DNA of 41,439 nucleotides from positions 1 through 41,439 of the forward strand of contig JAHIUX010000028.1 in the NCBI GenBank assembly GCA_018816765.1, in the 5' to 3' direction. The position numbers and the translations under genes were made by a program. Origin of the DNA: Bacteroidota bacterium (lineage in GTDB: Bacteria; Bacteroidota; Bacteroidia; Bacteroidales; F082). Below, one piece after another: positions 37,701 through 41,439 of this stretch (its first letter is position 1; every line of letters starts with the position of its first letter). The notes under the pieces are model-generated. The model did not search any database, was not told where the DNA came from, and saw only the letters and a program-made list of their open reading frames with translations.

Positions 37701-38145
37701 ACTTAATTTTTTCTGTTTTGGGCACGAAATCAAATGAAAGCACACAGGCATTAAAGGAGTTAACACCAGCCAGCAGGGCAAGGTCAGCATCGCCTGCCGC
37801 GCCATTGCTGTTTCCGGCTCCAGGTTGGTTATTTGGGCCAATTGCGATGGTCGCCAGACCTGAGGTCAGGATCATACCGTGGTTAAAGCCAACGCCGGTC
37901 ACACCGATAAACTCACCACTCGCCTGGGGATAGCCTGTGTATTGGATATTCGACACCTGCACATCGCCCGAGATAAATATGTTCTGAATCATGGCCTCTG
38001 CCTCAGCCTGAGTGGTATTGGGGTGAATGGCAAGACCAAACTGAGCATGAACCGGTTGCTGAAGAAAAAAGAACAAGGCCAATATCCCGATGAGGCTGAA
38101 CATGCGGGAACCTGACACAGAAAGGTTTTTAAACTGATATTTCAT
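34735..38145 (-). CDS. Large secreted multidomain protein with T9SS type B (gliding-motility-associated) C-terminal domain
   Basis: A 1136-residue surface or secreted protein from ATG 38145 (M-KYQFKNLS). Signal peptide to about residue 35 (cleavage near VHA/QF). Residues 36-285 match the choice-of-anchor L type domain (GVTGVGFNHGMILTSG, VFGSEEYPEYV). Next come a Calx-beta-like domain to about 390, several Ig/PKD-like repeats, and two clear PKD domains at about 880-1040 (YAWDFGNG, YEWDFGDGTTS). The C-terminal 85 residues, starting SAFTPNGDGLND and containing YSRWGQVIFES, form the type B T9SS sorting domain. The second such gene follows at 40086-41439. Biological role is unknown; such proteins often take part in adhesion or gliding. 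Confidence 0.88.
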   Translation of the reverse strand: MKYQFKNLSVSGSRMFSLIGILALFFFLQQPVHAQFGLAIHPNTTQAEAEAMIQNIFISGDVQVSNIQYTGYPQASGEFIGVTGVGFNHGMILTSGLATIAIGPNNQPGAGNSNGAAGDADLALLAGVNSFNACVLSFDFVPKTEKIKFRYVFGSEEYPEYVDQFNDMFGFFLSGPGISGPYSNNAINIALIPGTSTPVSINTVNIEDNNQYFVANSPTIVNNIIQYDGYTTPLYAEYTVVPCQTYRIKLAISDGGDPAFDSGVFLEANSFSDGSVNTILSFTNDKIDTMAVEQCNDANIVFDIQEERETAYSLPLMVGGTATEGEDYPAIPHTIFIPPGERFFEVNIEPYQDNIAEAPETVVLKFKPDICNPFSIDSVVIKIYDKGIHHDTTSKFYSTCGQDVLLTFQSELDGTPPYEYNWIDLGNLTDPEVNYSPVQDSIALRCLITDACGQQALDTAIVVIAPVNANAGIDQSLCNDPTVTIGTPEITGYHYAWYSDPVDATLAGQENLAQPVVGPAVTTRYWVDVTNDCDGADTDETWVLLEGAVAYAGENQEICLNESATFSANDAVSWQWTCSDPSVIAGQETNQVIDVTPSSAGTYVFNLTVTNDCGFTADASVSLVVHPLPNANAGIDNEICLGESYQLNASGGGNYEWWSVPNDPSLFVGDQHLTQNPTVTPTGTSIQYFVGVTSSDGCYAEDEMMLVLNPSPVIDAQVDDNLICKDGQTTLRAIGTANFTWTANPPGSIPVGSEHDPVLVVSPAVGTTTYTLLGEATGYDCPTTKTVDVTVRPEVTATIQTVEDFVCQDANFQLIYQGNAPVGADYFWDFDGATITSGSGPGLYNIKWATAGDKNVTVYVDDNGCLSQVASRQITVYPSPQSAFSSDITDGCLPITVQFADNSTNLGQNVTYAWDFGNGTTSSLSSPSVVYDQPGDYTVSLTVTNEGLCQSAASQVGMISSYANPVAGFTPNPESTTIREPVIVFSNSSTGDGLTYEWDFGDGTTSTESQPTHTYTETGTYDVVLHTTTVNGCTDETTMTVEVFPDYAVFPASAFTPNGDGLNDFFEVKSVAVAKFNIKVYSRWGQVIFESDDLETQWDGKVKGEYVPAGSYIYDIIITNMVGETMEKRGTVSVVR

Positions 38146-38511
38146 TTCTTTGGTTTTGGACTGATTGAACGTCATGAACATCAGCTAACAAAAATATTAA
38201 TTTTTTCTTTCCGGCGCAATTTATTTTCAGCTGTTCTTCACAACCTGAAAGGCCTGACGAATTGTTTCCAATAACAGCCTCCAGCAAAAAATCCTGGCAC
38301 TGATGCGGGTTTAATACACTTTCTGACAGGAATAAAGTGCAACCTGTTTTCACAAGATATTTCTGTTGTCATAGCTGGAAAAGCTACAAGTCACCGGCCG
38401 AAAGTATAAAAGCAAGAAACATCTTTTGTTTCGCCTGGTACTTGTCGTGCATAAGGTTCAGAAATTTCTGCTTACTTTTATCCCCTGCAAATAATCATTG
38501 AAATAATACCT
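38146..38511. other. Non-coding gap between divergent genes
   Basis: A 366-bp AT-rich region. It carries the leftward promoter at 38189-38219 and, near its right end, the perfect palindrome CAGAAATTTCTG (38459-38470), about 40 nt before the M20 gene. A weak -7-like TACTTTTA sits at 38473-38480. No ORF or RNA gene seen. Confidence 0.5.
38189..38219 (-). promoter_or_regulatory. Promoter of the T9SS type B gene
   Basis: On the minus strand TTG (38219-38217), 20 nt, then TATTTTTG (38196-38189), a close match to the Bacteroidota consensus. The expected start near 38182 leaves a leader of about 37 nt and supports ATG 38145 as the start codon. Confidence 0.6.
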
Positions 38512-39876
38512 ATGGAAAACGCACGTAAATACATTGAAACCAACAAAGACAGGTTTCTGGAAGAACTTTTTGGCCTTATCAGGATTCCTTCCATCAGCAG
38601 CCTAAGCGAAAACAAACCCGACATGATCAGGGCAGCCGAATACTGGAAAGACAGCATACTTAAAGCGGGAGCCGACACAGCTGCAGTTATGCCAACAGCC
38701 GGAAATCCGGTGGTATATGGCGAAAAAATTATCGACCCTAAATTGCCAACAGTGCTGGTTTATGCGCATTATGATGTGATGCCCGTCGACCCGGTCGATT
38801 TATGGGTGAGCCCACCCTTTGAACCTCAGGTAAGAGACGGCAAAATATGGGCACGTGGTGCTGATGACGACAAGGGACAGGGATTTATGCATGCCAAGGC
38901 TTTTGAAACCATGGTTAAAACAAACACCCTGCCTTGCAATGTGAAATTTATGATTGAAGGTGAAGAAGAAATCGGCTCACAAAATCTGGGTAAATGGTGC
39001 GCCGACAACAAAGAAATGCTCAAGGCAGACCTGATTCTTGTTTCTGACACCAGCATGATTGGTCCTGACATTCCATCGATTACCACCGGATTGCGTGGCC
39101 TGGCTTATTGGCAGGTTGAAGTAACAGGTCCAAACCGCGACCTGCATTCAGGGCTTTTTGGCGGTGCTGTAGCAAACCCCATCATCGTCCTTTCGGAAAT
39201 GATCAGCAGCATGCTTGATGAGAAAAACCACATTACCATCCCGGGCTTTTATGACGATGTACTGGTCGCTACACCCGAAGAACGCGTTCTGCTCAACAAG
39301 GCGCCATTCAGCGAAGAGGCATACAAGAAAGCGCTCGACGTTGCCGAACTCAGGGGCGAAAAAGGATATACAACCACCGAGCGCACCGGAATCAGGCCAA
39401 CATTTGATGTTTGTGGCATCTGGGGCGGATACACTGGCGAAGGAGCAAAAACCGTTTTGCCTTCAAAGGCTTCGGCCAAGATTTCATGCCGGCTGGTTCC
39501 AAACCAGGACCATGAAAAAATTGCCCTGATGTTTAAGGATCACTTTGAAAAAATGGCACCGAAAAATGTAAAGGTTAAGGTTGAAATTTTGCACGGTGGT
39601 CAGGCCTATGTTTGCCCGATTGATTTGCCAGCTTACAAAGCTGCCGAAAAAGCATATCTGTCCGTTTATGGCAAGCAGCCGGTTCCAATGCGCAGCGGAG
39701 GCAGCATTCCGATCATTTCCACCTTCGAGCAAGTCCTTGGAATCAAATCCTTGTTGATGGGATTTGGCCTCGAGTCAGATGCCATTCATTCACCAAACGA
39801 AAACTATCCACTCGATAATTTCTATAAAGGCATCGAAACCATCGTTGCTTTCTATCAGGAATTTGTGAAGCAATAA
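38512..39876 (+). CDS. M20-family dipeptidase
   Basis: Zinc-dependent dipeptidase of 454 residues. Metal and catalytic residues are in place: H86 and D88 (AHYDVMPVD), D118 in the GADDDKGQ motif, the paired glutamates E152/E153 in EGEEEIGS, D179 (SDTSM), and H426 near the C-terminus (AIHSPNE). The dimerisation domain lies in the middle (about 185-310, RDLHSGLFGG). No signal peptide, so cytosolic. It is the only plus-strand gene between the two large T9SS-cargo genes, and a strong terminator follows. Confidence 0.95.
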   Translation: MENARKYIETNKDRFLEELFGLIRIPSISSLSENKPDMIRAAEYWKDSILKAGADTAAVMPTAGNPVVYGEKIIDPKLPTVLVYAHYDVMPVDPVDLWVSPPFEPQVRDGKIWARGADDDKGQGFMHAKAFETMVKTNTLPCNVKFMIEGEEEIGSQNLGKWCADNKEMLKADLILVSDTSMIGPDIPSITTGLRGLAYWQVEVTGPNRDLHSGLFGGAVANPIIVLSEMISSMLDEKNHITIPGFYDDVLVATPEERVLLNKAPFSEEAYKKALDVAELRGEKGYTTTERTGIRPTFDVCGIWGGYTGEGAKTVLPSKASAKISCRLVPNQDHEKIALMFKDHFEKMAPKNVKVKVEILHGGQAYVCPIDLPAYKAAEKAYLSVYGKQPVPMRSGGSIPIISTFEQVLGIKSLLMGFGLESDAIHSPNENYPLDNFYKGIETIVAFYQEFVKQ

Positions 39877-39896
39877 GCCCGCAAACCGGGTTGATA

Positions 39897-39937
39897 AACA
39901 AAAACGGCTGAATCTGTATAATTCAGCCGTTTTTGTT
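39897..39937 (+). terminator. Rho-independent terminator with a perfect 17-bp stem
   Basis: AACAAAAACGGCTGAAT (39897-39913) pairs perfectly with ATTCAGCCGTTTTTGTT (39921-39937), 7-nt loop, followed by TTA. Located 20 nt after the dipeptidase stop. Its A/T flanks make it usable in both directions. Confidence 0.92.
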
Positions 39938-39939
39938 TT

Positions 39940-40085
39940 ACCCAAATTCCGCATTGGAAATGCGGAATGCCTAAAAGCTTGTAATTCAATTCGCCAGAGC
40001 AAACTTCAAACAAACTTTAAGTCGGGATTAGCCCAACTAAATCAGATAGTTCGGCTTTTCAAGCCTCCTACTGATTAATTTGGGT
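39940..40085. other. Intergenic stretch with nested inverted repeats
   Basis: The 146-bp stretch is bounded by ACCCAAATT (39940-39948) and AATTTGGGT (40077-40085), exact inverse complements. Inside are a perfect 10-bp hairpin with a GGA loop (39946-39968, ATTCCGCATT with AATGCGGAAT) and a second hairpin at 40040-40076 (AATCAGATAG with CTACTGATT around GGCTT/AAGCC). The outer repeat ends directly at the stop of the T9SS gene. See findings. Confidence 0.5.
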
Positions 40086-41439
40086 TTACCTGATCAGGGT
40101 AACTGAGCCCTTGTATTCTATTGTTCGTCCGAGGTAATCCGAGCCATAGATGATGTAAATGTAAGATCCGCCCGGAAGATCAACGCCTTCGGCCGATCCA
40201 TCCCAGCAATCCTCAAAATTTTTCGACACATGCACAACCTTCCCCCAGCGATCGATGATCTTCATGGTGTAATTGCTAAAGGGTGTTCCTTTGATTTCGA
40301 AACAATCGTTTAAACCATCACCATTGGGTGTGAATGCTGAAGGGATAAATAATTGCGCCACTTCGGAAATGACGATATCGAGCTCATAAAACTCGGTGCA
40401 GCCTTTATCCGATTCAGCCGTCAGGTTGACAACGAAAGTTCCCGGATCAGTATAGGTGTGGATTGGGTTCTCTTCGGTAGAAGTATTGCCATCCGCAAAA
40501 TTCCACAGGTAGTTAAAATTACCGGGAGGAGTTAAATTGGTAAAGCTGATGTCAGGATCACCCAGGGTTGATATTCTGGGGTCGGCATCAAAAAGTGTGG
40601 CAGGCTTTGGATACACCTCAATGTAATTGGTAATGATTTTCGTCTTCAGGCAAAAATCGGTGTTGGCCACAGTCAGCGATACCGTGTATTTGCCCGGATC
40701 AAGGAAAGTATGCACCGGGTTTCTCAGGTCTGAGGAATTTCCATCACCAAAATCCCACGTATATTGTGCATTACCAAAAGCATCGGTTGTCTGGTCGGTA
40801 AACTGCACCTCAAAAGGCTGGCAACCTGCCAAAACATCCGCTGTAAAGTCTGGTTCTGGTAGCGGATTCACGTTTACCTGTGAGCTGAACACATCAGAAA
40901 TACAGTTGGGTTCGATCAGTTGTAGGGTCACGTCTTTCACACCGGCATCAGTCCAGTTCACTACGATCGGGCCGGGGCCGCTTCCAACAGCATTTCCACC
41001 ATCAAATCCCCAGATATACTGGGCCGAAGCCGGTCCGTTGCCAACATAGGTGAAATCAACATTTTGTCCGGTACACACTTCCTGAGGCACATAATCGTAA
41101 TTAATTGTTGGTTGTGGCCTGATGCCCACATTTACCGCATCGTTAGCTTCGCAGAGATTTAGGTCGACAATGGCGCAGGTGTAGGTTGTGGGCACTGCCG
41201 GTGTAACAACCGGATTTTGTGTCAGGTGCTGATTTCCGGTGAACAGCGTTGGATCGTTTGGTGATGACGACCAGGTAAACGCGCCGGTTCCGGCAGCATG
41301 TAAGGTTACTGGGGTGCCCACGCATACTTCGCTGAAGTCAGCGGTAGTCTGAATCTGTGCAAAATCATACACCAGAATATCCACCGAAGCCATATCTGTG
41401 CAGTACACCGTATTCGCGGTTACACTATAGGTATGAATA
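40086..41439 (-). CDS. T9SS type B multidomain protein, N-terminus cut by window
   Basis: The frame is open to the right edge, so the gene starts outside; at least 451 codons are visible. Visible order: Ig-like repeat (NDPTLFTGNQHLTQNPVVTP), PKD-like repeats (WGFDGGNAVGSGPG; YTWDFGDGNSS; YLWNFADGNTSTEE) and the type B sorting domain (PSAFTPNGDGLNDCFEIKG, IIDRWGKVVH, GSYIYIIYGS). The domains correspond in order and sequence to the C-terminal part of the large gene at 34735-38145, so these are paralogues. An internal GTG at 41408 is an artefact of truncation. Likely a surface-exposed or secreted protein. Confidence 0.88.
   Translation of the reverse strand, partial: IHTYSVTANTVYCTDMASVDILVYDFAQIQTTADFSEVCVGTPVTLHAAGTGAFTWSSSPNDPTLFTGNQHLTQNPVVTPAVPTTYTCAIVDLNLCEANDAVNVGIRPQPTINYDYVPQEVCTGQNVDFTYVGNGPASAQYIWGFDGGNAVGSGPGPIVVNWTDAGVKDVTLQLIEPNCISDVFSSQVNVNPLPEPDFTADVLAGCQPFEVQFTDQTTDAFGNAQYTWDFGDGNSSDLRNPVHTFLDPGKYTVSLTVANTDFCLKTKIITNYIEVYPKPATLFDADPRISTLGDPDISFTNLTPPGNFNYLWNFADGNTSTEENPIHTYTDPGTFVVNLTAESDKGCTEFYELDIVISEVAQLFIPSAFTPNGDGLNDCFEIKGTPFSNYTMKIIDRWGKVVHVSKNFEDCWDGSAEGVDLPGGSYIYIIYGSDYLGRTIEYKGSVTLIR

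Overview
The window looks like ordinary chromosome from a member of the Bacteroidota, probably a Bacteroidales-like or related free-living lineage. The evidence is: two genes with type IX secretion (T9SS) type B / gliding-motility C-terminal domains, one T9SS type A sorting domain, Bacteroidota-style promoters (TTTG or TTG, about 19-20 bp, then TAnnTTTG), the mostly absent Shine-Dalgarno sequences, and typical Bacteroidota versions of proS, guaB, FadL-like porin and the lpxK/lpxH-type genes. I found no tRNA, rRNA, CRISPR array, insertion sequence, prophage or integrase.

Layout. 1-2663 (-): 3' truncated gene for a large secreted beta-propeller-like protein, followed by a 441-bp non-coding gap. 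3105-14291 (+): a dense run of guaB, a two-parvulin SurA-like protein, a degenerate parvulin lipoprotein, a second SurA-like protein, a MoxR AAA+ ATPase, a HlyD/MacA-type adaptor, a MacB/FtsX-type permease and a TolC-type channel. The first half serves outer-membrane protein folding; the last three genes make a tripartite exporter whose ATPase is not in the window. 14436-15068 (+): 2-Cys peroxiredoxin ending at a strong terminator. 15144-19520 (-): a GH5 lipoprotein and a T9SS cargo protein sharing one promoter, then a PAP2 phosphatase and mazG in another unit. 19701-21603 (+): PagL-like lipid A deacylase candidate and a DUF2807 lipoprotein. 21612-23084 (-): proS. 23179-26181 (+): a Tyr/Gly-rich lipoprotein with an unusually strong ribosome binding site, and a FadL-like outer-membrane protein. 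26210-29690 (-): a TPR protein, a coiled-coil zinc-ribbon protein and a Nif3-family protein. 29930-32565 (+): lpxK, punA and an lpxH-like pyrophosphatase. 32562-34632 (-): an FAD oxidoreductase and gapA. 34735-38145 and 40086-41439 (-): two paralogous T9SS type B multidomain proteins, flanking an M20 dipeptidase (38512-39876, +).

Themes. Much of the window concerns the cell envelope: outer-membrane protein chaperones, lipid A assembly (lpxK, lpxH-like) and possible remodelling (PagL-like), an exporter, a porin, and T9SS cargo. Housekeeping genes (guaB, punA, mazG, proS, gapA) are interleaved. I did not find a convincing undescribed system. The items most worth a second look are the ATPase-less exporter operon, the lipid-anchored degenerate parvulin between two active-looking ones, the paralogous T9SS pair, and several structured or overlapping regulatory signals.
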